Shown here: in pieces, positions 25,280-32,587 of the stretch | How the letters are laid out: each line of letters begins with the position of its first letter | Numbering within the stretch: the first letter of the stretch is position 1 | Assembly (NCBI GenBank): GCA_016873095.1 | Contig: VGYC01000038.1 | Span: 1 to 45,493, forward strand | Direction of reading: 5' to 3' | Source of the DNA: Planctomycetota bacterium | GTDB lineage: Bacteria; Planctomycetota; Planctomycetia; Gemmatales; Gemmataceae | Length of the DNA: 45,493 nucleotides | Notes under the pieces: model-generated | What the model saw: the letters and a program-made list of their open reading frames with translations, nothing else | Databases searched by the model: none | Told to the model about the DNA's origin: nothing | Program-made: the position numbers and the translations under genes

Positions 25280-25589
25280 GGACGCACCTCCAATTCTCGC
25301 CGAAAAAATCCATGCAGGCCGTGGGGGCGTGGTCGTCTGAAAGCTACCACGTGTATTGCCCCAGCACCCACCACGCGGAGCTTGCATCACGACAAGCATG
25401 CCCGCGATCATGAACACCATTCTGGCCATCACTCCCGGCGAATACAAGTGCGTGGCCTGCTTTTGCGAACCCGCATTTGCGAAACGAAGAATGGCTGGCG
25501 TGGGCGCGCTGCTGTTTGCTACACTTCATAGGTGCCTGTGCTACATCTGTCGCAGGCCTTGCGAAGCCATTGCCGACTGCTGGATTGCC
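25280..25589. other. 310-base divergent intergenic region
   Basis: It separates the start of the Tudor-like gene (reverse) from the ATG of the AhpD-like selenoprotein candidate (forward). The forward frame is open from 25356, but the residues encoded before 25590 are cysteine-rich and unlike any family, so I treat them as non-coding. The region should carry both promoters; I could not assign specific boxes. Confidence 0.45.
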
Positions 25590-26165
25590 ATGACCTGGAT
25601 CAAGACCACTTCGCCGCAAGACGCCGGAGGCGACATGCTACGCATCTACCAGGAGGTGCAGGCACTTTATCCGCTCGAGTACCGGGAGGTGGTGCCGGCG
25701 GTGCAGCGGGGCGATGGCACGGCGGACAGCATCGTGGCGGCGCATAGCCTCATTCCCGAGGCGATGCGGCACGCCATGTCGGCGTTCGGCGTGCTGCTGT
25801 CTCCGGACTTGCCGCTGACGCGGCGGCAACACGAGATGATCGCCACGGTCGTGTCGGTGCTGAACGATTGCTTCTACTGAAAGGAGAGCCACGCCGAGTT
25901 CCTTCGCCGGGCATCGCTGGACGAGGAACTCGCCGCCGCGTTGCGGCGGGACTACACGACGGCGCCGCTCTCCGACGCGGATCGGGCCATGCTCGATTTC
26001 GCCGCCAAGTTGACGCGCCATGCCTACAAGGCGACGCGCGCCGACCTCGACGGCCTCCGCAGCCACGGCTTCGACGACCGGGCCATCCTGCAAATCACAC
26101 TGATCGCGAGCTGGTTCAACTACATCAATCGCGTGGCGGACGCGCTGGGAGTGGGCAGGCAATGA
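25590..26165 (+). CDS. AhpD-like peroxidase-related selenoprotein, in-frame TGA read as selenocysteine (candidate)
   Basis: ATG 25590 opens a frame that meets TGA at 25878-25880 and continues in the same frame to TGA 26163-26165. Together they form one 191-residue carboxymuconolactone-decarboxylase/AhpD-type protein, matching the usual length of peroxidase-related AhpD-like enzymes. The text around the TGA is [16 protein letters not shown]-[TGA]-KESH. Glu82, Cys94, Sec97 and His101 have the spacing of the AhpD active site (Glu118, Cys130, Cys133, His137 in M. tuberculosis): 12, 3 and 4. So the TGA is at the second redox cysteine, giving C-x-x-U. Coding continues cleanly afterwards ([37 protein letters not shown]). 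A SECIS-like hairpin follows. Expected role: reduction of peroxides or thiol-disulfide exchange. A sequencing error or nonsense mutation is the alternative. Confidence 0.82.
25895..25932 (+). promoter_or_regulatory. candidate bacterial SECIS element for the AhpD-like gene
   Basis: A nine-base-pair stem is formed by CGAGTTCCT (25895-25903) and AGGAACTCG (25924-25932). Inside, CCGG (25907-25910) pairs with CTGG (25917-25920), with one G-T pair, and closes the loop GCATCG (25911-25916). The loop begins 30 bases after the TGA at 25878-25880 and its first base is G. A bacterial SECIS is expected to have its apical loop about 16-37 bases downstream with a G in the first two loop positions. The structure lies within coding sequence, as bacterial SECIS elements do. 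Confidence 0.7.
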
Positions 26166-26211
26166 GCTGGCAACTCCCGGTCTGGTACGGAACCAAGGGA
26201 TGTCACTGATG

Positions 26212-27249
26212 TCACTGGCCGCGCGAGGCCGTTCCGTCGCTGGAGCCCATGATGGGGACTCCTGTCGGCAGCGGTCGGCCCGCAACCTCCATGCCATTGT
26301 GATAGAGCACATCGCGCAGCTGACGGAACAGGCCAAAGCTATCCGGATAGACCCAGAACGTCACGACCGTATGATCAGGTAGGGCGCCTTCCAGAGCCTG
26401 ACGGAAGCTGGAGCCTGATTTGAGAGCTTGCTCGAACGTCTCGCCGCGGTTGTCGGTGATTGGCTCCAGCACCCAGCGATGGAACAGGACCGAAGCCAGA
26501 TAGCCCTGGCGTTGCACGCCATAGTTCAGGCGAAAGGCGCCGATGGAGCTGGTCACCGCGACGGCGCGACCGCGTCGTTCCAGCTGGTCTTGCAGATCGC
26601 GCACCTGATGCTCGATTTCGAGGAGAAACGCCGGCAGGTCGATGAACGTGACGCGACCGCCGCGGCACTCGAACATCAGCTCGTCGGTCGCGACCGGCTT
26701 GCTGAGCGGCGTGCGAAACCGCAACACCTTGTTCTTGAGCGGCATCTGGTCGAGCTCTTTGATCTGCCGCAGCAATTCTTCCTGATGTTTTTTCAGGTCG
26801 GCCAGCGCGAGGGGCGGGCCGGCGGGGGGGCTGGCGGGCGGGCTGACGGAAGGGCTCTTGTCCCCCTCCGCCTCCAGCAGCGCGCGGCCGACAAGTTCTT
26901 CTTGCTCGCGCTTGCTGGTCAGGGAGGCCAGCTCCAGCGTGACGTGCTGGGTCTTGCTCTGGACCTTCTCGATATCCTTGAGCTGCTCAAGAAGGCGAAG
27001 ACGCGTCTTCTCCAGTTCCGCCCTGGCGAGCAGCAACTCGCGGCTGAGCGGATCATCGGCGGCCTTGAGCGGCGCGTCGTCCGGGGGCGTCTGCCTGGTG
27101 TTCTCCATCGACGCATGGTAGGCTCGCGCCCCCACCCAGGCCACCAGGATCAGGCGGATGATGATTCCGCACAGATTGGCGACCAGGTCCAGGAACGAAT
27201 CAAAGTTGAAGGTGACCTCCGCGGGAGGAGGCCGCCGGCGTCGGTACAT
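26212..27249 (-). CDS. ExbD/MotB-like membrane-anchored coiled-coil protein (third gene of ExbB operon)
   Basis: This 345-residue protein starts with MYRRRRPPPAEVTFNFDSFL, then DLVANLCGIIIRLILVAWVG, a single helix with an aspartate at its start, as in ExbD/MotB-type partners. Residues 60-180 form a charged coiled coil and a proline-rich linker. The C-terminal domain has DELMFECRGGRVTFIDLPAF, VTSSIGAFRLNYGV, and VVTFWVYPDSFGLFRQLRDV with GRPLPTGVPIMGSSDGTASR. This family is, to my knowledge, restricted to planctomycetes. No peptidoglycan-binding OmpA domain is visible. ATG 27249 was selected; a TTG at 27276 is another option. It lies 49 bases after the 736-residue gene. Confidence 0.7.
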   Translation of the reverse strand: MYRRRRPPPAEVTFNFDSFLDLVANLCGIIIRLILVAWVGARAYHASMENTRQTPPDDAPLKAADDPLSRELLLARAELEKTRLRLLEQLKDIEKVQSKTQHVTLELASLTSKREQEELVGRALLEAEGDKSPSVSPPASPPAGPPLALADLKKHQEELLRQIKELDQMPLKNKVLRFRTPLSKPVATDELMFECRGGRVTFIDLPAFLLEIEHQVRDLQDQLERRGRAVAVTSSIGAFRLNYGVQRQGYLASVLFHRWVLEPITDNRGETFEQALKSGSSFRQALEGALPDHTVVTFWVYPDSFGLFRQLRDVLYHNGMEVAGRPLPTGVPIMGSSDGTASRGQ

Positions 27250-27298
27250 GGTGTTTCCGGGGTGTTTCCAGGGCAAAAGTTCTTCCTTTTGCCTTTCC

Positions 27299-29509
27299 TT
27301 ATCTCCCCTCCTCTTGTGCGTTTTCGCGAGTCATCGGCAGGTGCAACGACTCCAGCATCGGGTATGCCAGGTAGTAGGACCGCAAGCCGCCGGGTTGAAT
27401 CTGGAAGCGCAGCACCGGGCGATAGGGCGGCTCCCCCTGCCGGACCGTGGCCTGGCGACGCGCGATCAATTTCGTGATAGTCTGCACCAGCTTGTGATTT
27501 GGGTCCGGCCGCATCGGCAGGTCGCCATTTTCGAAGCGAATGCCCCACGGCTGGATGACGATGGCTTCCTCGGTGCACTCGAGCACGATCGCATAATCGC
27601 GATTGCCCAGCATCCGGCTGAGTGGCACCACCGGCCGCGCTTTGGGCTTGGCCGTGCCGAAACGTGGGCCACCCAGATACGGCAAGCCCGGTCCATCGCC
27701 CGACTCGGCGTCCGGCGGCGGCGGCAGCCCGATGCGCGGCGGAGGCTCATTCGCTGAATGGTCTTCCGGCGCGGATGTGTCCGGACTCGCTGTGCCGGCA
27801 GGCGACGACGGCCTGCCCTGCCACGGTCCCGCAGCACCTGGTTTGGGCGATCCTTCTGTCGGCGAGGTTGGCCCCTGTCCTCTCGGGAGCGCGCCGGGTT
27901 CCGACATTTCTGCTCCGCCCGTGCGTGGTCCGTTTGGTGCTTGTCCGCCTGGTGCTTGTCCGCCTGGTGCCTGTCCGCCGGCATTGCCGAAATCGATGGA
28001 CGCCAAGCCAGGCGGCCAACCCGGATTGACGCTGCCTTTTGCGGCGCCGCCTTGCCCTGGGCCCGGTGCGGTCGATGAATCGGCGGGCCAGCCAGGCGTC
28101 ACGCTCTTCCATGGACCGGATAGTTTGCCATTCTGCCCGCGTGGCACTCCGCTTGCGTTTGACTGGCCGCCGCTCGTCGCATTCCCGGTACCCTCTGAGG
28201 GAAACGCGGCATCAGGCTTCGAGCCCTTGGCGATGCCGCCGCCGATGACTGTTCCTTCACCCGAGCCGCCACCGTCGCCGCCGTTGAAGCCCAGCTTCGG
28301 AAGCGAAGGCGAGCCAGTGGCGACGCCGACACCCGGTGTCGTGCCAGCGCCGGAGCCAGTGCCCGCTGCAGATGGCGTCATACCAGTGGTAGCGCCGTTG
28401 CCGTCGTTCAAGGCGGTTCCCGGAGGGGCGCCGCGGTTGCCGCTGTGGAAGCCGGGCAGGCCGCCGTCGCCGTCGCGATGGGACGTCAGCGGCGGTGGCA
28501 CGCGCGGCGGGCCAAGGACGCTGGCGCTGCCGGGCTGGGCGATGCTGCCTACCGCGGGCGGTGCCTGCCAGGGCTGCGCCGGCCGCGGCTGCGCCGCCAG
28601 GCGTTCCTCCGAGGCAAAGTCAAATTCCCAGTCGGCCTCGACCAGTTCGTAGCCGTAGTCGATGCTCGATCCGCGCAGGGCGCCCTGGGCCAGCGTGTAG
28701 GCGGTGATGCCATCGGGCCGGACCAGGAACAGCAGATACGCGCGCTGAGGCGCCTCGGCACGCCGGTCCACCTCGGTGCGGATGGCAGCAAGACCGATCG
28801 CGTAGTCTGGAAGCGTCCGCGGCTGGGGATAGAACGTCAAGCCGGAGCGGTTGCATTCCACGTAGACAGGCTTGCGGGTATCGCCGCGCTTGCCGCCGTA
28901 GGGGACCAGCGAGAACGCCTGCTCCTGTCGTCGGCGCGCGAGCTTCAGCGCCTCGAGCGTCTGTTCGAGCTCGATCAAGTCGCGGGCCAGTTGCTGGATG
29001 GCCTGCTGCTGCTGGGCCTGCTGCTGGATGGCCTGTTGCTGCAAGGCTTGTTGCTGCAGCGCGTGCGCTTTCTCCTCGTCGCGCCTGGTCTTTGCGATGG
29101 CACTGCGCCACTGGGCCATGCTGGCGCGTAGCCGATCGAGATCCTCCTTGCCGCGAGCCAGCGCTTGCGCGGCGGCCTGATGTCGCGCTTGCTCCAGGCG
29201 CAGATTTTCCACCGCGACCACGGACTGACTCCGCAGATTCTTGAGCTGTGTTTTCAACTGCTCGAGCTGGGCGGCGAGCAGCGCGTGCAGGGCGTGGCGC
29301 TGCCGCTCCCACTCCTCGCGGCGTCTGGCCATCTCGGTTTCGTCAAGTAGCTGGGCGAGCTCTTGTGCCGCCAGCGCCTTGTTGCGGGCCACGATCTTGG
29401 CCCGGCGATCGATCACGAGCAGCAACAGAATCAGCGAGCCCATGGCGCACAACAGGACCGCCAGGAACGGGAACGTGCTCACCTGCAAGCCGGAGCGGCG
29501 GCGTCTCAT
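27299..29509 (-). CDS. membrane-anchored coiled-coil protein with Gly/Pro-rich linker (second gene of ExbB operon)
   Basis: This 736-residue protein begins MRRRRSGLQVSTFPFLAVLL, with one membrane helix (LCAMGSLILLLLVID). A long coiled coil follows (about 40-210), with a glutamine-rich block of QQQALQQQAIQQQ type. Next come a domain with RKPVYVECNRSGLTFYPQ and AYLLFLVRPDGITAYTLAQG, a Gly/Pro/Asn-rich linker of about 250 residues including a GGQAP triplet repeat, and a C-terminal domain with RDYAIVLECTEEAIVIQPWG. The two end domains share a V-x-E-C-x-x-x-x-hydrophobic pattern with each other and with the 345-residue partner. Its ATG overlaps the stop of the ExbB-like gene (ATGA), so the genes are coupled. 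Confidence 0.72.
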   Translation of the reverse strand: MRRRRSGLQVSTFPFLAVLLCAMGSLILLLLVIDRRAKIVARNKALAAQELAQLLDETEMARRREEWERQRHALHALLAAQLEQLKTQLKNLRSQSVVAVENLRLEQARHQAAAQALARGKEDLDRLRASMAQWRSAIAKTRRDEEKAHALQQQALQQQAIQQQAQQQQAIQQLARDLIELEQTLEALKLARRRQEQAFSLVPYGGKRGDTRKPVYVECNRSGLTFYPQPRTLPDYAIGLAAIRTEVDRRAEAPQRAYLLFLVRPDGITAYTLAQGALRGSSIDYGYELVEADWEFDFASEERLAAQPRPAQPWQAPPAVGSIAQPGSASVLGPPRVPPPLTSHRDGDGGLPGFHSGNRGAPPGTALNDGNGATTGMTPSAAGTGSGAGTTPGVGVATGSPSLPKLGFNGGDGGGSGEGTVIGGGIAKGSKPDAAFPSEGTGNATSGGQSNASGVPRGQNGKLSGPWKSVTPGWPADSSTAPGPGQGGAAKGSVNPGWPPGLASIDFGNAGGQAPGGQAPGGQAPNGPRTGGAEMSEPGALPRGQGPTSPTEGSPKPGAAGPWQGRPSSPAGTASPDTSAPEDHSANEPPPRIGLPPPPDAESGDGPGLPYLGGPRFGTAKPKARPVVPLSRMLGNRDYAIVLECTEEAIVIQPWGIRFENGDLPMRPDPNHKLVQTITKLIARRQATVRQGEPPYRPVLRFQIQPGGLRSYYLAYPMLESLHLPMTRENAQEEGR

Positions 29510-30834
29510 GCAGCTTTCCCCGGCCTCGGGCCCATCGCCTGACTGCCACCGGTGCGCGCCGACAGCAGATGAATGGCGGCCGTCAAGCTCTCGACCGCCT
29601 GCTCGAATGTCCCGGCGCTGGCCAGCGCGGCCAGGTTGCGCTGCAACGTGTCCTGCAAGCGCGTGAGCTGGCTGTCGTCCTCGTGCAGGCGGGCCAGCAT
29701 GTCGCCCTGTGCCGCGAGCCGCTCCGCCACCTGTGCCATTGCCGCCTGGTGTTCGCGGCCCGTATCGCGCAGCACAGTCGCCAGCGCGGTCAGACCCTCG
29801 TACAGGGCACGGCTGCGCTCCACGGCCTGCTTCTCGACTTCGGCGAGCCGCTGGCTGTGGCTGGCCAGTGTCCGCTCGATGGCGCTTTCCATGACGGCGC
29901 GCAGCTTCTCGCCCTCGCGCTGGGCGCCTTCGTTCCAGTGCTTTTCGGCGGATTGCAGGCTTCGCGCCCAGATGGCTGCCTGTTTCTCGACGAGCTGCTC
30001 GGTGGCCTTGACCATGAGCTGCAAGTTCTGGCGGAAGGCGTGGCTGGCGCCGTCCGCGTCCGGGCCGGTGCGCTCGAAGCGATGCGCCAGCCGATCATCG
30101 ACGAAGGCATCGACGCTGGCCAGCGTGCGCTGCTCGAAGCGGTCGACGAGGTAGTTGAGGAACATCAGGATCATCGTCAGGCCCAGCGCCAGCGCCGTGG
30201 TATCGAACGCCTTGGACAGGCCGTCGGTCACGGTGCTCAACGATTTTTCGAGAACCTCGGGAGTGACGCCGACAATGGCCTGCGTGATGCCCAGTACCGT
30301 GCCCAGGAAGCCGAGCATGGGGATGGCCCAGGTGATGAGCCGGACCATGGCGAAGCTGCTGTCCAGCGCGATGGCATCGTTGTCGGACAGGGCCCGCATT
30401 TGGTCGTCCAGCCCGTGGGCCGAGTTGCGGCCGCGGACAAAATCGAGCAGCCCCAGCACGCGCCGCCACACGAGCGAGTTCCGCGCCACCCTTCCGGACT
30501 GCCAGAGCTCATTGGCCAGCGTCTCGGCCTCCTGCACCGGCGCCGGCTGACCGTCCCACGCCGGCACGTTGATCGAGCGGAACGCGGCCCGCTCTTTCGC
30601 CTGGGCCAGCAACTTGCCGACGAGCAGGCCAAGCCCGCAACAGAAGAGCACCACCTCGGCATGCTCGACGGGATGCTCGACGTAGCGGCGCAGCTCGGTG
30701 TCCTCGAACGGCCCGTACAGGATGATCGCCAGCACAGCGACGCCGAGCGGCAAGCCGAAGACGAACGCTGCCAGGTTGGCCAGCGCCGGCCGCCGCGAAG
30801 CACTAGACAGTCCGGGACTCTTGCCATTGCTCAT
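29506..30834 (-). CDS. MotA/TolQ/ExbB proton channel family protein
   Basis: This 442-residue protein has an N-terminal helix (AAFVFGLPLGVAVLAIILYG) and a second (VVLFCCGLGLLVGKLLA). The TolQ/ExbB core is FAMVRLITWAIPMLGFLGTV followed by LGITQAIVGVTPEVL, and SKAFDTTALALGLTMILMFL followed by NYLVDRFEQRTLASVDAFV. Family members form a proton- or sodium-driven stator in the inner membrane with a MotB/ExbD/TolR-type partner. The long C-terminal tail (about 270-410) is coiled coil (NEGAQREGEKLRAVMESAIE, SQRLAEVEKQAVERS). The next two genes on the same strand are single-helix coiled-coil proteins, the likely partners. The intergenic region to pyrE (30835-30996) is divergent. Confidence 0.85.
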   Translation of the reverse strand: MSNGKSPGLSSASRRPALANLAAFVFGLPLGVAVLAIILYGPFEDTELRRYVEHPVEHAEVVLFCCGLGLLVGKLLAQAKERAAFRSINVPAWDGQPAPVQEAETLANELWQSGRVARNSLVWRRVLGLLDFVRGRNSAHGLDDQMRALSDNDAIALDSSFAMVRLITWAIPMLGFLGTVLGITQAIVGVTPEVLEKSLSTVTDGLSKAFDTTALALGLTMILMFLNYLVDRFEQRTLASVDAFVDDRLAHRFERTGPDADGASHAFRQNLQLMVKATEQLVEKQAAIWARSLQSAEKHWNEGAQREGEKLRAVMESAIERTLASHSQRLAEVEKQAVERSRALYEGLTALATVLRDTGREHQAAMAQVAERLAAQGDMLARLHEDDSQLTRLQDTLQRNLAALASAGTFEQAVESLTAAIHLLSARTGGSQAMGPRPGKAA

Positions 30835-30996
30835 GACATTGCCTCACTTCGCCCCTACGGCGAACGGATCACTATATTTACATCGACCGTGCGGGAGGGG
30901 GGAGGATAGCGTTTTCCCTCAACCCGTCAAGCCGCCGCGGAATGGACGCGAATCCACCAAAACTGGAGCACCCAGGCGACCTGGGCAGATATCGAC

Positions 30997-31542
30997 ATGG
31001 CTGACAACCGAACGCGCCTGCTTTCTCTGTTCCGCCAGCGTGCCTTCTCCTTCGGCAAGTTCACGCTTGCCTCGGGCAAGGAAAGCAGCTACTACGTCAA
31101 CAGCAAGAAGGCGCTGTTCAACTCGGAAGCACTGGCCCTGCTCGCCGACGCGCTCTGGGAAAAGACCAAGGACCTGGACATCCAGGCAGCCGGCGGGCTC
31201 GAGGTCGGCGCCATCCCCATGGCTGTCGCTCTGGCGCAGCGCTATCATCTGGAAGGACGAGCCCTGGAGGGCTTCTTCGTCCGCAAGCAGGTGAAGGACC
31301 ACGGCAGCAAGGACCGCATCGAGGGCGTGGTCCCGCCGGGCAGCCGAGTGGCCGTCCTCGACGATGTGCTCACCACCGGCGGATCGGTACAACAGGCGAT
31401 CACGGAGCTAGAAAAGATTGGCGCCCGCGTCGCCGCCGTCATCTGCATCGTGGACCGTCTTGAAGGCGCCTGTGAACTGCTGTCCCCGCGCTACAACTAC
31501 CTGCCGATCTTCACCATCCGCGATTTCGGCATCGAGCGTTAA
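30997..31542 (+). CDS. pyrE: orotate phosphoribosyltransferase
   Basis: This 181-residue enzyme forms OMP from orotate and PRPP in pyrimidine synthesis. The N-terminus has SFGKFTLASGKESSYYVNSK (a PyrE signature), then AAGGLEVGAIPMAVALAQRY, AFFVRKQ-like GFFVRKQVKDHGSK and the PRPP loop VAVLDDVLTTGGS (residues 118-130). The C-terminal CIVDRLEGACELL fits. It is divergent from the ExbB operon and not linked to other pyr genes here. Confidence 0.93.
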   Translation: MADNRTRLLSLFRQRAFSFGKFTLASGKESSYYVNSKKALFNSEALALLADALWEKTKDLDIQAAGGLEVGAIPMAVALAQRYHLEGRALEGFFVRKQVKDHGSKDRIEGVVPPGSRVAVLDDVLTTGGSVQQAITELEKIGARVAAVICIVDRLEGACELLSPRYNYLPIFTIRDFGIER

Positions 31543-31562
31543 GGCGCCATGCCGACCGACAT

Positions 31563-32408
31563 TCACTTGCGGAAAAAGAACTCCTCCGCGGTTCGGCGGA
31601 GTAGCCAGTCCTTGTCATCGTCGCTGAGGCACTTGAGACGACGGCGGACCAGGTCGATGCTGTCGCGATAGGTGTGCTTGTCCTGCACCTGGAAGGGGCA
31701 ATCGCTTTCCCACATGCAACGGCGCGGGCCGAATGCTTCGACGACGCGCTGGATCAGCGGCGCCAGGTCGGTGTACGGCGGCGCTTTCTTGCCGAGCGCG
31801 TAGAAGGCGCCCACCTTGAGCATGACGCGTTTGTGCTTGGCCAGCGCGCACAGCGCCTTCACGTCCTTGTCGGCGATCTTGCCGTTGGCGCCGATGCGGC
31901 AGATGTGGTCGATGATCACCGGCGTGTCCGGGAACTGCTTGCACATGCGATCCAGTTCGGGCAGGGCGTCCGGATTGATGAGACAGCTCATCGCCAGGTT
32001 GAGCTTGGCGCCGGCCTTGAACATGCGGCCATAGCCTTCGGGCTGCAGCCAGCGTGCTGGCGGCTGCCGGCTCAGCTCGGGATGAATGCGAAAGGCCCGC
32101 ACCCGCCGCCTGGCCAGCTCCGCCATGCGCCGTTCCGGCTCCTTGGCGAGCGGATCGATGACGGCCGTGCCGGAAAACACCTCCCGGTACAGGTCCATGG
32201 AGTCGAGCATGTAGCTGTTGTCGAAGCCGTAGAAGCTCATCTGGATCAGGTTGATGCGCGTCACGCCCTCGGGCCGGCTGTGCTTGAGCAATTCCTCCGG
32301 CGTGAACGAACGCGGCATCATCTGCTCGCGCTTGTAGCCCCTGGCGAGCGGATAATGGGACGTGTCCGGAGTCCAGACGTGGACATGTGCGTCGATGAAG
32401 TTGCTCAT
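31563..32408 (-). CDS. amidohydrolase family protein (TIM-barrel, 2-pyrone-4,6-dicarboxylate lactonase-like)
   Basis: This 281-residue protein starts MSNFIDAHVHVWTPDTSHYP, with His8 and His10 forming the metal-binding HxH motif of amidohydrolases. Further features are VIDPLAKEPERRMAELARRR, HPELSRQPPARWLQPEGYGR, TPVIIDHICRIGANGK, and a C-terminal ESDCPFQVQD, where the aspartate would complete the metal site. This resembles the amidohydrolase_2 family. The substrate is unknown. It converges with pyrE, 20 bases away. ATG 32408 is chosen because the HxH motif follows directly; the upstream ATG 32444 would add 12 residues that look non-coding. Confidence 0.8.
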   Translation of the reverse strand: MSNFIDAHVHVWTPDTSHYPLARGYKREQMMPRSFTPEELLKHSRPEGVTRINLIQMSFYGFDNSYMLDSMDLYREVFSGTAVIDPLAKEPERRMAELARRRVRAFRIHPELSRQPPARWLQPEGYGRMFKAGAKLNLAMSCLINPDALPELDRMCKQFPDTPVIIDHICRIGANGKIADKDVKALCALAKHKRVMLKVGAFYALGKKAPPYTDLAPLIQRVVEAFGPRRCMWESDCPFQVQDKHTYRDSIDLVRRRLKCLSDDDKDWLLRRTAEEFFFRK

Positions 32409-32587
32409 GGGGGGTAGTGTAAATAGGCGGGGACGAAGAGGCAACGCCCCAGTTTGCCGTGCCTGGCACAGCGTGCGCAGTCACGAAGCAATGAGGCAAA
32501 AGACGCACAAGTCGCGGACGATCATGCGTAGCTGGGGTAGAATCGCCTGGACTGGAGTCGCCCGGCGATCCTTGCGGGGGGCTGAAG

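Noticed and set aside
26212-30834. A Zorya anti-phage system
   Set aside because: A MotA-like protein with a coiled tail and MotB-like partners recalls ZorAB, but the OmpA-type domain of ZorB and the ZorC/ZorD or ZorE genes are absent, and relatives of this operon appear to be general planctomycete genes.
29248-30909. Forward frame of 553 codons opposite the ExbB/TolQ gene
   Set aside because: Antisense to a gene with well-defined TolQ/ExbB motifs; the translation has no domain-like pattern.
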